Below are positions 1 through 12,500 of a stretch of 64,000 bases of DNA, one piece after another. Numbering within the stretch: the stretch's first letter is position 1; each line of letters opens with the position of its first letter. The notes beneath the pieces are model-generated. The model was not told the origin of the DNA, ran no database searches, and was given only the letters and a program-made list of their open reading frames with translations. The stretch is from Elephas maximus indicus (lineage: Eukaryota; Chordata; Mammalia; Proboscidea; Elephantidae): contig NC_064828.1 in the NCBI RefSeq assembly GCF_024166365.1, forward strand, positions 55,593,254 through 55,657,253, read 5' to 3'. The translations under genes and the position numbers were made by a program.

Positions 1-1640
1 TCTACTCTGTTCTTTAGGTTCCGTAGTGTGGCTGAGAGTAGAAATCAACTTGATGGCAATGAGTTTGTTTTGTTTTGTTTTTTTGGGTGAGAAAGTACAT
101 TCTTTTTTGGAATGCTGGCTGCACTTGGTTTAGAGCTTCATCTAAGAAAGAAGTATACAGCTTCACAACCCATGCTGAAGTGTTTTCCAGCAAATCGCAT
201 AATATGGTGGAAAAAAAAAATGAATAGTCACAGTGTTAATCATATTTTGCTCCATTCTTATTAGGTTTTGAGTGCCTTTAAATCAGTTTCCCCACTATAA
301 AATAGCCATATTTGTTCTCTATAAACTTGGATAATCCTCATCTTATTTTTCTTCCCACAATGATAGGCTACATTTATCAAAATGGACAAAATGACAATTT
401 TTCCAGGCTATATGTTGCATTACTTAGAAATTTCCTTATTTCTTCAGGTCACCATTTTTTTTTTCCCCCAAAACTTAAAGCGTATGAAAGTAAAAGGTTT
501 TCTATAAGCTTATATTAAAAGATTTTCAAAGATATGCAGGATGTATGTTTAAAACTATGTAGCATTCAACGACCTGTTAAATATTTATGTAAGACATACC
601 TAAGATAATCACTGGCAACCTAAGCTTCTGAAATTTAGGAGAAATATTAGAAATGGATGAAGCTATTTTCAGTCTTTTATAACAAACCAAGAAAAGCACC
701 AGAGAAATCAATAGTTTCTTACAATAGAAAGTGTATGCCAGTGTGGCTGCACTGAAAGGATCAGGCTGCAGGAGTAAGGAGAAAGAACATGTACATCTAA
801 TAAATAACATTTTCCTTTTTAGGTCTGCATAATTAGACCAACTGCCTCTAGGAGAAAAATAACTTCGCAAAGTTATTCAATTTTTGATAATAGAACAATG
901 GTCAGATGTAGTAAATTGCCCTGGATGCCTTAGTAATTTCTAATTAGTTCTAAGTAATTTTTTTTTTTTTTTGTCATCCCTTCAAATGGAAGCCTTAAGG
1001 AAAAGTACATATTGGAAGTACAAAGTATGACAGCATACCATCAGTGGTCTCTTCATTATAAAATCTGTCATCACTCTGAGCTTCAGTTTCATCATTTATT
1101 AAAAATGTAGATTATTGGTCAGGGTAACATAATAAGCTCTAATTTTCCATGCACCTCCTGTCTTCCAAACATATAGCAATGATTTATAAAATATACAAAA
1201 ATAAAAAATTAAATGATAGAGGTGGACTCCAGGACAAGACAAACATCAGATCATATATGGAATTGAAGCATCTCACAGTGATCTGAGCTGAAGCCATGTC
1301 TGCTTTGCTCTCATTCCAGCAGCAAGTAGAAGCATTCAGAAATTTAGTGAGGATGAAGAATCCAAACTAGAGGAACCACTTCTTTAAATCAAGGACTACA
1401 GTGTGGAATAAAGGAGGCAAGGGAGATTGTCATTTGTGAAAGAGGACCAAAAAGCAAATATACACTGCAAAGCACTGGTTCCTGCAGGTCTGAAGCTGGG
1501 GAAATATGAGCCATATTGGAGCCTGGAACAAGAGAAAAATAAGTGCTACAATATACACTTATCACAATGCCCTCCCGTGTTTTGAAATAAATATGAAAAA
1601 TAGATTAATGATCAACAATCAAAAGACATTATTATACATA
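1..1640. other. unassigned AT-rich sequence
   Basis: No gene or repeat family is recognised here. The stretch is AT-rich, contains T-rich runs near 70-90 and 958-972, and its short open frames show no coding character. It may hold repeats too old to recognise by eye. Confidence 0.5.
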
Positions 1641-1644
1641 AAGT

Positions 1645-2035
1645 CTGTTATCCTGGTTTCCTAATTCTGCCACAACAAAATACTGAAAAGTGGGTGTCTT
1701 TAAAGAAAAAAAAAATGTATTGTCTCATAGTTTTGGAGACTAAAAGTCCAAATTCAGGGTGCAGCAGGGCTGCTATAAAAGAAAATCTTGCCTTGTCTCT
1801 TGTAGCTTCTAGTAGCCCCAGGCGTTTTTTGGCATGCCTCCTCTTGCAGCTGCATCTGCCACACAGTCATTTTTTTTCTTGCGTCACTCTGAGTCTGTTC
1901 TCCTCTTTTATAAAACACAACTCAGAAGGGATTAAGGCACACCCTAGATAGAAATTATTTCATTAACCTAACTGATAGCATCTGCAAAGAAAAATCCTAT
2001 TTCCCCAAATAGATTGTTGCATCCAGCTCCCAAAG
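1645..2035 (-). mobile_element. ERVL-MaLR type LTR, antisense
   Basis: The order of segments matches the reverse complement of an MLT1/MST-like LTR. A CTGCCACAACAAAATACTG-like segment is followed by TATTGTCTCATAGTTTTGGAG, then by the 'caggcgttttttggcatgcc' type block, and finally by a TAAGGCACACCCTAG segment. It is strongly diverged, with an internal A-run near 1704-1714. The short plus-strand open frame across it is not a gene. The exact subfamily is uncertain. Confidence 0.55.
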
Positions 2036-2078
2036 TTCTGATTCAGGAAGATGCTTTATGGTTTTATGATGCTTCAAC

Positions 2079-2141
2079 CCGTAGCCATCTAGTAGAGTCC
2101 AACTCATAGCAACCCTACAGGACAGAGTAGAACTGCGCTTA
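2079..2141 (-). mobile_element. AfroSINE tail fragment
   Basis: This is the 3' portion of an AfroSINE in reverse orientation: the TCCAACTCATAGCAACCCTAC core followed by GGACAGAGTAGAACTG. The tRNA-like head is missing, so the copy is 5'-truncated or deleted. Confidence 0.7.
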
Positions 2142-2159
2142 GGAGTAAAATTTATAAGG

Positions 2160-2850
2160 AATATTTAGCTAATGAATATCTTTGCAACTTAATAACAGCA
2201 TCATCACTATAAAGCAAAAACTATATGAGATAGAGACAGATAGAGATGTATACAGAAACACTTAAATGGAGGGAGACTTCAATTTTATTTCTTACTCAAT
2301 GACAGATCAAGTGGAATATCAAGCCTAAAGTAAGCCTATAAAAAAAAAAAAAAGTAAGGCTATAGCGAGCACAAATTACAAAATAATTATGTAGACAAAA
2401 ATGATACGTTTGAGAAAAGTGAGTATTTTTTTTCAGTGGTAATGGAGCATTCACGAAAACAGATCATATATAAGGCTACAAGGAAAACTGCAATAAATAT
2501 GCAAAGTTATATGTATTTATGATACAATGTGATACAATTAGAGATAAACCATAAATCAGAAGAGGCCTGTGCTCATGGAAATTATAACAACAACAAAAAC
2601 TAAATTATCTCTGAAACAATTTTTGTTCTAACTTAAAATATAAGCAAAAATATTTAGAACAGCTAGAATAATTTATAAACCTAAATATCAGGTTCTGCAG
2701 ATACAGTTAAATCAGTGCTCAGAAGAAAACATAAAACCTTACGTATCAATACCAATAAATGAAATAATGAAAAATTAAGAATTAAATATAAGATGTTAGA
2801 GAAGCACAACAAAACAATTGTAAGGGAAACAAAAGGAAAAATCGGAAAAA
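2160..2850 (+). mobile_element. very old L1 ORF2 remnant (endonuclease/linker part)
   Basis: Scattered segments resemble the L1 ORF2 region downstream of the endonuclease: a GGGAGACTTCAATTTT block, an AAACAGATCATATATAAGGC block (the place of 'DHVLG...'), and a TCAGTGCTCAGAAGAAAAC block. No frame is open for long. The assignment rests on order and spacing of weak matches. Confidence 0.4.
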
Positions 2851-2954
2851 TGAAAGTATATTTATTACTGGATTAGAGACACACAGTTTATGATGGATAG
2901 CGTAAGTCACATCATCACTCTGTAACCAGCAGCAAACCTAATCCAATAGCAAAC

Positions 2955-3480
2955 ACAGAGGTTTTACTTAAAAGGAGGAATGCAGCTTGCCAAAGAAAGC
3001 ATCACTCCAATGCCCTGAGGTCTTCTTCATAACTCTCTTTTCAGAGTGTGCCACAATCTCATTCAGCATCCTGGTGTTCCACAAGCATATCCAGCAGCGT
3101 TTGATCATCTGAGACAAGCAGGCCATGTGGCAGGTTACAAGTACACCGTAGCCTCTTCCTGGTGGAGAGCCTTCTGTTGTGTTGCCCGCACTCAAACCTG
3201 GTAATCTTATAGGCCGCAAACGTTTTATACAGCATTCCCAGATGTGGTATACGTTGCCCTAAAATTCTTGAGAGGTCAACAGCAACAATGCTCAGGGTAG
3301 TTTTAGGTTCGATTATACATTTCATACACATGGAATTAAACTGGACCATACCTAGTACTGGTTTTCTCAGTTTTATAGAGACAAAATGGAAACTCAGCTT
3401 ACCGGCAAGGAAGCATCAGGTGCAACCCTTCCGTGGGAGTCCTTGCAGCATCCCAGGAGTTAGCCCTTAACTGTAACAAC
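2955..3480 (-). other. unidentified segment with a 96-codon minus-strand frame
   Basis: Minus-strand frame 3349-3059 encodes 96 residues with mixed composition (it includes DLSRILGQRIPHLGML and NLPHGLLVSDDQTLLDML). A second minus frame, 3219-2968, overlaps it and could continue it after a frameshift. The stretch is less AT-rich than its surroundings and shows no recognised repeat. I do not recognise the protein. It could be a decayed processed pseudogene, an exon fragment, or a chance frame in an unrecognised repeat. No splice sites, poly-A tail or flanking duplication were identified. Confidence 0.2.
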
Positions 3481-5030
3481 TGGCAGCTCAATTGTGAGTG
3501 AACGAGACCATGGAGGGGTGAGGGACTCCACATTGACTTAGGTGCCTGGAGCTCCATGTAGGAGTCACTGTATATTCCAACAGATTCATGACTTTAACTT
3601 CCAGGTGAACAAAAGAGGGACATGCTCAATTATAAGAATCAGAAAGCTCAGGAAAAAAAAAAAAAATCTGTAAGTTCAACCCAGGTTTTTACAGTGTGTT
3701 TTTAAATACCACCCCACTCCATCCATACGCAGTTTAGTAATCAGTGCTAATGTATTTATTTATTTTGGAAAAATAAAAAGTTGCCTGGTAATGTAGTTGA
3801 CATCCCGTCTGTATCAGACTCCTAGTAACTGTAAGAAGGTAAATTTAAGGCCCATTTACCTTGGAAGTAGATGGAGAATAAAAAAGGTACATAGTCCTTG
3901 TTTTTGTTTCCTTTATTCATTCTTACCATGCAGAGTGACTGTCTGTAGTTGTGTTGCAAATTTACTTTAGAGGGGTTACCTAGCATTTTGCAGGCTACAT
4001 AATCCCAGAAATTCATTGAGATGAGTATTTCCTTGGGATTTATCTCCCGCCATCAAGCATACATGTGTCCCCTCAAAACATCCTCTTCAGGTCCCCAGAA
4101 CCTTTCAACAAATACCATCGGGTATCATTTTCTGGATCACTATCAAGCCCTGTAGGATAACAAGGCGAGCAAGGCCTTTTCAGACTAAATTTTAGTACAG
4201 AGCAAGAGAATCCATGGAGCCCTGAAGCAAAATAGTGATTACTTACTTAGGGAGACTGCTAAGGAAGCTTACACTTCAGAAGCCTCATTTGGACAGATCC
4301 CTTGTTAGTCTGGAGAGGGTGCCTATCAACTTTGTATTAATATATATTTTTTAAATTTTTTAGAAGAGAAGTCTCTTCTGTTTATAGAAGCCTCATGTCC
4401 TAAAATATTAATCAATTCATTGTGTCCAATGTTAATTGAGATAGAAAAAAACAAAGCTACTTTCAAAACAATATATAAAATAATATGAGCTGGAGGTCGA
4501 CTTAGTATAATAGAGATCATATGAGAATAGGAGCTTAAAATGGGATTACTACCTGATTAAATTTATTATAACCCACTGCCGTTCCTCAAGTTCTATCTCT
4601 ATATCTAAAAAAAGGCAAACTAAATGGGGCTCTTCTAGGAATAAACAAAGCTACCTTGTATAAACACCTTTCTCACATAACAGCCCTTACTTCATAAATC
4701 AGGAAGCTAATATGGAAAATACACAAATTGTTAAGTGAATCTATTTAAATTCTACTGAAATATAATTAAAGAATGGGTTTGAGGCACTTTTGGACCAACT
4801 GTGTAGCAATTGTGAGTCAAAGCTCTATCACTAGGTTATGCTTGTCCTCCAACTTAATCCATTTATTGTAATATTACACAGGGTCCCACGGAATTTACGT
4901 TCTCTTAAACCCACGCCCAACAATTCCTGAAACGTCATAATGTTTCCCTTTCCACATTAACAGTTACCATGCTGCACACTTGGCAGTTCTCTTTAGGAAA
5001 GACAAAAGTGAAGATGTATACTATGTGCTA
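3481..5030. other. unassigned sequence
   Basis: No gene recognised. A-run near 3654-3666. Part of 4060-4330 (starting near GTGTCCCCTCAAAACATCC) has the look of an ancient LTR, but the match is too weak to name. Confidence 0.4.
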
Positions 5031-5125
5031 AGGAGTCCTGATGGCACAGTGGTTAAACACTGGGCTACTAACTGAGAGGTCATCGGTTTGAACCCAAGAC
5101 AGAAAGATGTGGCAGTCAGCTTCCA
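5031..5125 (+). mobile_element. AfroSINE, 3'-truncated
   Basis: It has a complete tRNA-like head: AGGAGTCCTGATGGCACAGT, with the A-box region, is followed by a degenerate B-box region near 5082-5096. It continues into the AAGATGTGGCAGTC segment of the longer subfamily and then stops matching. The usual 3' tail is absent, which implies a later deletion because target-primed insertion starts from the tail. Confidence 0.75.
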
Positions 5126-6100
5126 AAATTCTCCCTCTTTGTTACCTAACTCAACTTCATTAAAGAGGAGCTGGGATTGTGAACAGACATTTTTGAGAAC
5201 TGAGTGAAACGCTTTTACTATTACGTTAATCCAAGGTAGACCACTGCTTGCCAGATCTAGAGAGTTTTGTTTTTGTTTGCTTTCTTTTATTTTTGCTAAC
5301 TCTGTACCCTTTTATAACCTAAATAGAACTTGAGCTGCCTATGTATTTTAGTTTCTGGGACTCCATAGCCAACTAACTGCATCCGCATTTAAGTGAAGTT
5401 GTTTGGCCTCTGTTAACCTGATGTTACATCATCCCCAGTAAAATCAGGAGGTCCATTTCAAAGATAGAACCTTCTAACAATATCTTTAACTTTCAAAGAA
5501 AAGCCACTACATTACATTTCAACATTATTATTCCCATCAAAAATGCAGTTCTCAATGCTAATGAAACCAATACATTAAGTGAAACTGAGTGAAATATATT
5601 ACACCTCTTAAATCTATCTCATCATTCATAAATATCAGTTTTTTGCTTGTCTTTATTTTTCCACTACATGAAACCAAAGAATCTCTTGCATTTCACCAGT
5701 ATTTATTGAGGGACAACACTGAGTGCAAAGCTCAGTCAACCAACAAACAATTAGAACCATTTCCAACTTTTTTAGGTAGAATATTAAATTCATGATCCTT
5801 AATCAATGTGTTTGTAAAAGTAAATACATAAATAAACTCTGCTAAAATAAAGATTCTTTTGCCTTGGTTAAAAACTCTCAGCACCTATTATCACAGATAT
5901 CATTCATGATTTTTTTTAAAAAATATGTTATTTAACAGATGTTGACAATCCTTTTAGTGTATAAGTTTTTTTTTTTTTTTTTCTTTTCTCTCAGGTTATC
6001 TTTATAATTATCCCTTTGTGGAATGCTAGGTTATCAGCCTTGTTATGGCCATGGATAAAATCAGAGTTAGTGGAGGCATGCATGAGGAGATTTCACTCTT
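5126..6100. other. unassigned sequence
   Basis: No recognised gene or element. It contains a T-run near 5968-5984. Confidence 0.4.
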
Positions 6101-6114
6101 CTAGCGGTTGTTAT

Positions 6115-6275
6115 GCCTGGTGGCCTAGTGGTTAAGAGCCTGGCTGCTAACCAAAAGGTCAGGCAGTTTGAATCCACCAGCCACTCCTTAGAAACCAAAT
6201 GGGGCAGTTCTACTCTACCCTATAGGGTCACTATGAGTCTGAATCGACTCGATCACAACGGCTTTGGTTTTTGGT
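6115..6275 (+). mobile_element. AfroSINE, full length
   Basis: Head (GGTGGCCTAGTGGTTAAGAG), B-box-like segment (near 6163-6178), body and the CTATGAGTCTGAATCGACTC tail core are all present, ending in a GT-rich tail. Imperfect target-site duplications (11 of 14 positions) flank it at 6101-6114 and 6276-6289. The next SINE starts immediately after the right-hand copy. Confidence 0.85.
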
Positions 6276-6289
6276 TTAGTGGCTGTTAT

Positions 6290-6500
6290 AAGAAGCCCTG
6301 ATGGTGCAGTGATTAAAGCCCTTGGGTGCTAAACAAAAGGTTGGAGGTTCAAACTCATCAGCCATTCTGTGGGAGAAAGATGTGGCAATCTGCTTCTGTA
6401 ATGATTTATAGCCTTGGAAACCCTATGTGCAGTTCTACTCTGTCCTACAGAGTCACTGTAAGTCGGAATTGACCGGACGGCAACAGATTTTGAGCAAGGC
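6290..6500 (+). mobile_element. AfroSINE, long subfamily
   Basis: Head AAGAAGCCCTGATGGTGCAG is followed by the extra internal block GGGAGAAAGATGTGGCAATC found only in the longer subfamily, then the shared body and the GTCGGAATTGACCGGACGGC tail core. It lies head to tail behind the preceding copy. Confidence 0.85.
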
Positions 6501-6587
6501 AGGAAAAGCCTTATTAGATTCCAGCAAGGGAGGTTGCTTTTGCTGAGAACCGAGGTGTGACCACTGAGTTTTGAGAGTGCTCCAGCA

Positions 6588-6775
6588 CACAAGAGTGAAA
6601 TGCTTTGCAGCTAACCGAATGGTTGATGGTTTGAACGTACCCAGGGCTCCACAGAAGAATGATCTGGTGATCTGCTCTCGGAAAGCTTACAGCCTCAAAA
6701 AATCTATGGTGCAGTTCTACTCTGCTGTGAGTTGGAACCAACTCATCAGTGCCCAACAGCAACAACAACCAGCAT
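6588..6775 (+). mobile_element. AfroSINE-like copy with a CAACAAC tail
   Basis: The head has decayed, but TTTGCAGCTAACCGAATGG (anticodon-arm area) and the long-subfamily block are recognisable. The 3' end reads CAACAGCAACAACAACC, an RTE-type tail, not the GGGTTTGG-type tail of its two neighbours. This is the third same-strand SINE in a row. Confidence 0.7.
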
Positions 6776-6884
6776 TCTAAGTACCCCTGTACGCAACCAT
6801 TTCTTGTCGTAGTCTTTTAGTCTTTCATATTGTTTATTAATGTTCTAAATATAACATAATGTATTAATAATTTGTATAATTAAT

Positions 6885-7085
6885 AATGGCTAAACTTTAT
6901 TGAGTAAGTACTATGTTTCAGACCCTGTTTAAGCACTTCACATGTATTAACTCATTTATTCCTCACAAGACCCTGTAAGGCAGACATTATTATTCAAATG
7001 AGAAAACTGAAGCACAGAGATAGAAAGTTGCTCCAAAATATTAAGCTAGAAAATAGCAAAACCAGAATATGACCCAGGACAATAT
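6885..7085 (-). mobile_element. MIR SINE, antisense
   Basis: Typical reverse-complement MIR features occur in order: GAGTAAGTACTATGTTTCAG, CATGTATTAACTCATTTATTC, CCCTGTAAGGCAGACATTA, and AAATGAGAAAACTGAAGCAC. It is an old pan-mammalian element, far more diverged than the AfroSINEs. Confidence 0.8.
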
Positions 7086-8000
7086 AGTTCTAGGGTCCTC
7101 ACATTTAACTAATATACTGAGGCTCCAAGTTCAACTGGCATTGTAATCCATAAACCTGCAGGAGCAAATTCTGATCAAGGCTTCCAGGTAGCTCAGCCCT
7201 AAAGATGTAACTGATGAAAAACTAAGTAAACACAGTCATAGAAATACTATGGCTTACAGTGATTTCCTTGAACTAAGAATTTAGGGCTTTGAACTTGTCA
7301 TTCTCTGTCAGTAAGCTGTTTAGTATAGACTGAACTCCTCATGTCTTTCATATTTTCCTATGAAAATTGCTTCACTTGACATTTGCTTTGCCAATGCATA
7401 CCGTGGGAGGTCATGAGTTGCATACCTTAAATATGCTTTCGTGTGCCTGAATCCCAAATCAGGTCAAATGACAATCCCAAACTTCTAATAGTGCCCTGAG
7501 GTTAAGGGGCTTCTATTCACTTCTGCCAGTAATTTATATAGCTGTCAGAGTAATTAATTGTAATGAATATACATTGGTTATGGTTAATTAAACAGGAAAA
7601 GATATTGGGTAGTTTGCTAAATTGTTGAGATGTTGAAGAAGGCTTGAAGTTAATCTTCTGGGCACTATGCCCAAAACCATGCTGGAAATTTAGCTTTATG
7701 AGAAGGTGACTGCTGCCACTGAAGTTTTTCAAACACTGGATGAAAGTATTACCACCACCGTGTTGACACCACCTCACCAATGCAACTGCCACTGCCAATA
7801 CTGAAACCTAGATACTTTTGCCAGCAAAATGAATTCCATGGAGATTCTTATTACTCAAGTTGCTAAGTTGTGAAGAAGAGTCTCTGAGTGTATGTATGAT
7901 TGCTGAAGATTAGGACCTATATCTATGCCCTCACTAAATAACTGAGTCTTCTAGATTCTAACATAGGGAGGTGGTTATCATAGGACCAGTAATTCCCGCA
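7086..8000. other. unassigned sequence
   Basis: No gene or repeat is recognised. The 93-codon minus-strand frame at 7517-7798 has no recognisable domain and is probably chance. Confidence 0.4.
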
Positions 8001-9365
8001 AAACAAGGTCCTGAAGAGATCCTAAACCTGAATCATGACAGGATAAATTCTCTAAGGAGGAAAAAAAGATAATTTACTGATCTATCTCCATTGACTTTAA
8101 AGACACAGTTTGTAAATTTATCTTTAGGTTCTTAATAGGAAAGAAAAATCTGAATAAAAGAATAGCATAAAGATATTTTTATAAAAACGGAAAGCACATT
8201 TAGTTTAAAACAAAAAATACTAGCACCAAGCTTAATTAGAAACACCAGAAGCCGTGCCTTTCGATTCACAATGTAAACATGTTTGTCAGCCATCATCATT
8301 ATTAGTTAATAATGTTCCGGAAGTCCAAGCCAATATCACCAAACAAGGCAATGAAACTAGAGATATAAAAATTGAAAAGTTGGAGTTATAATGACTATCA
8401 TTTGCTGATAATTTTCTGGACAATTGGAAAATCCAAGGGGATTCAATGAAACATCATAAGAAAGAGTAAGAAACTATCAGAAGCTGGCTAGATAAAAAGT
8501 ATCAATATTCAGGGATCAATCATCTCTTCTGCAAAAAAATCACCAATTAGCAGATAAAATGGAAATATTTTCTTTATAATAATAAAGCAACAAAATAAAA
8601 TACATATTAATAAATGTAACTAGAATTATTAAAAAAAATACTTAAGAGCTCCTGCATGATATAAAATAGAGTTTCACAAAAGTAAATATAAGTTAGGTTC
8701 GTCCCTAGGAAGATTCACAATCACAAAGATGCCAGTTCTCCCTGTGTCGATCACTAAATCCAATGTATTATCATTGAGAGGTGCAAAAGGAGATTTTGTC
8801 TAGAAGAGATAACTTTACATTTTACAGGGGAATTAGAAGCAAGTAAGAATATGTGGGAATACGCTCAAGATTAAGAATAATAAAGCAACACTACTTCTAC
8901 TAGACCAAAAAATATATTTTAATGGCATAATAAGTAAATCATGTGATACTGGTATATTAATAGAAGATAAACTGATTTTAAAAGAATGTTTATAAATATC
9001 CAAATGCATAAAGACATTTAATATTCGATAAAGCTGACACTTAGGAACAATGAGAAAAACACGGGTGGTTAAAATTTAAAAAGCGTAGGTGCAAATAGGC
9101 CTTAATTTAACGGAAAGAATAATGTGGGTTTCTACAGAAATCTCAAATAAGATAATTTACAAATAGATTAGAGATTAAATAGATTATAACTTTTTGGGAA
9201 GGAGGAAAAAGAAGAGAATGAGGAAGAGGGGAGGAGAAGGAGAGGAAAAGATATGTTGGAAAAAACATAGAAAAATTGTTTTAATCTAAGAATTGGGAAG
9301 ACTTTCTTAACCAAGAAATAACAAATAAAAAAAAATTCCAGAAACTCTAAGTTTTAAAATTTATG
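8001..9365 (+). mobile_element. old L1/HAL1-like remnant
   Basis: A-rich sense-strand text with weak L1 ORF2-like blocks (for example AAGATGCCAGTTCTCCC near 8729 and the AATGGCATAATAAGTAAATC area). No coding frame survives. A polypurine tract lies at about 9196-9250. The same type of sequence appears to resume at 12810 and again at 14433, so later RTE and SINE insertions have probably split one old element. Confidence 0.4.
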
Positions 9366-9367
9366 TA

Positions 9368-9525
9368 TAGTTACACAGTGATTAAGAGCTTCACTGCTAA
9401 CCAAAAGTTTGGCAGTTCAAATTCACCAGCAGCACCTTGGAAACCATACCAGACAGTTCTACTCTGTCATATATCATCACTATAAGTCACAATCTATGTG
9501 ACAGCAACAGTTTGGGTTTTGGTTT
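9368..9525 (+). mobile_element. AfroSINE
   Basis: A slightly truncated head (ACACAGTGATTAAGAGC), then GCTAACCAAAAGTTTGGCAG, body and a decayed tail core ending in GGGTTTTGGTTT. It sits directly upstream of a TG/TA microsatellite that separates it from the RTE element. Confidence 0.8.
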
Positions 9526-9588
9526 ATATGTATATGTGTGTGTGTATTTATACATATGTGTATGTATGGATATGTATATACATATATA
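9526..9588. repeat. TG/TA-rich microsatellite
   Basis: Imperfect alternating TG, TA and GTAT units between the SINE tail and the RTE 5' end. It probably grew from the SINE's T/G-rich tail. Confidence 0.7.
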
Positions 9589-12500
9589 TCCACCATTCAT
9601 CTGTTAGTTTGTTATACTGTGGTAGCTAGCTTTTTGCTGTGATATTGGGAGCAATGCCACCAGTGTTTCAAACACCAGCAGGGTCACCCATGGTGGACAG
9701 TTTTCAGCAGAGTTTCCAGACTAAGAAGAAGGATGTGGCTATATACTTATGAAAATTGGCAAATGAAAACCTTTGAATAGCAGCAGAATCCTGTCTGATA
9801 TAGTGCTGGAAGATGAGCCCCTCAGGTTGGAAGGCACTCAAAATATAACTGGGGAAGGCCAGCCTCTTCAAAGTAGAGTTGACCTTAAAGACATGGATGG
9901 AGTGAAGATTGCAGAATCTTCATTGGCTGATGTGGCATGACTCAAAATGAGGAGAAACAGCAACAAACATCCATTAATAATTGGAGTGTAACAAGAATGA
10001 ATCTAGAAAAAAGTGGAAGCCATCAAAAATGAAAGACATAAAGATTGATACACTAAGCATTAGCGAGCTGAAATGGACTTGTATGGATCACTCTGAATGG
10101 GGCAATCATGTGATCTACTATGCTGAGAATGACAAATTGAAGAGGACTGTGGTCAAGTTCATCTTCATAAAGAACACTGCTAGATTTATCCTGAAGTACA
10201 ATGCTGTCAGTTGCAGAATAATATCCATACACCTACACGGAATACCAGTTAATACAACTATTATTCAAATTTACACATCAAGCAATAAGGACAAAGATGA
10301 AAAAAACTGAAGGTTTTTATCAATTCCTGCACTCCGAAATTGATCTTACATGCAATCAAGATGCATTGATAATTACTGGTGATTTGAATGCAAAAGTTGG
10401 AGACAAATTAGAAGGATAAGTTGTTGGAAAATATGGCCTTGGTGCTAGAAATGACACAGCAGATCACATAACAGAATTTTGCAATACTAACAACTTCTTC
10501 ATTGCAAAAAACTTTTTCAGCAACAGAAACAGAGGCTATACATGTGAGCCTCACTGGATATAATACGCAGTAATCAAATCCACTACATCTGTGGAAAGAT
10601 ACAATGGAGAAGCTCAATATTGCCAGTCAGAACAAGGGCAGGGGCCGACTGCAGAACAGGCTATCAATTGCTCATAAGCAAGTTCAAGTTGAAGCTGAAG
10701 AAAATTAAAAGAAGCCCATGAGAGCCAAAGAATGACTTTGAGTATATCCTTCCCCTTCCTGGATTTAGAGACCACCTCAAGAATAGATTTGACACATGCA
10801 ACACTAATGACCTATGACCAGACCAGTTGTGAAACGACATCAAGGACATCATACATGAAGAAAGCAGAAGGTCGTTAAAAAGACAAGAAAGAAAGAAAAG
10901 ACCAAAATGAATGTCAGAAGAGACTCTGAAATTTGCTCTGGAAAGTAGTTTCAACAAAAGGAAGAAATAATGAATTAAAAGAGCTGAACAGAAGATTTCA
11001 AAAGGGTAGCTCAGGAAGACAAAGTAAAGTATTATAATGAAATGTGAAAAGACCTGGAGTTAGAAAAATGAAAGTCAAGAACACACTTGGCATCTGTCAA
11101 GCTGAAAGAACCCTAGAAAAACGTCAAGGCTCAAGTTGCAATATTAAAGGATTCTAGGGGAAAAATATTGAACAACCCAGGAAGCATCAAAAGAAGATGG
11201 AAGGAATATACAGAGCCACTGCACCAAAAAGAATTGGTCAGTGTTCAGCCATTTTAGGAGGTAGCATATGATCAAGAACTGACGGTACTGAAGGAAGAAG
11301 TCCAAGCTACACTGAAGGCATTGGCAAAAAACAAGGCTCCAGGAATGGAGGGAATATCAGTTGAGATGTTTCAATGAAAGGATACAGAGTTGGAGGTGTC
11401 CACTCATGAAGCCAAGACATTCGGAAGACTGATGCCTGGCCAACCAAGTGGAAGAGATCCATGTTTGTGCCCATCCCAAAGAAAGGTGATCCAACAGAAT
11501 GCACAAATTATTGAACAATGTCATTAATATCACATTTAAATAATATTTTGCTGAAGATAATTCAAAAGAGTTGCACTAGTATATCAATAAGGAGCTGCCA
11601 GAAATTCAACCCAGATTCAGAAGAGGACTTGGAGCAAAGGATATCATGCTGATGTTAGATGGATCTTGGCTGAAAAGAGAGAACACCAGAAATATGCTTA
11701 CCTGTGTTCTATTGGCTATGCAAAGGCATTACACTGTGTGGATCATAACGAATTATGGATAACAGTGCGAAGAATGGGAATTCCTTAACATTTAACTATG
11801 TACATGCAGAACTTGTACATAGACCAAGGAGTAGCTGCTCGATCAGAATAAGGGGATACTGTGAGGTTTAAAATCAGAAAAAGTGTGCATCAGAGCTGTA
11901 TCCTTTCACCATACTTACTTAAAATGTATGCTGAGCAAATAATCTGAGAAGCTGGAGTATATGAAGAAGAACGAGGCATCAGGATTGGAAGAATACTCAT
12001 TAACAATCTGAGATATATAGATGACATAGTCTTGCTTGATGAAAGCAAAGTGGATTTGAAGCACTTACTGTTTAAGATCAAAGACTATATCCTTTGGTAT
12101 GGATTACACCTCAACATAAAGAAAACAAAAATCAGCACAACTGGACCAATAAAAAACATCCTGACAAATGGAGAAAATATTGAAGTTGCGAAGGATTTCA
12201 TTTGGCTTGGATCCACAATTAACACCCATGGAAGCAGCAATCCAGAAATTGAATGATTTATTGTGTTGAGTAGATATGCTCTAAATGACCTCTTTAAAGT
12301 GTTGAATAGCCAGAATGTTACTTTGAGGATTAAGGTGTGCTGACCCAAGCAATGCTATTTTCAATCACCTCAAATGCATGCAAAAGTTGGAATAAGAAAG
12401 ACCAAAGAAGAATTGATGCATTCAAACCATGGTACTGGTAAAGAATACTGAATATACCATGGACTGCCAGAAGAACAAACAGATCTGTCTTGAAAGTAAT

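Noticed and set aside
5031..5060. Possible tRNA gene from A-box and B-box-like sequence
   Set aside because: The same text recurs in dozens of SINE heads, lacks a foldable tRNA with acceptor stem, and continues into the SINE body.
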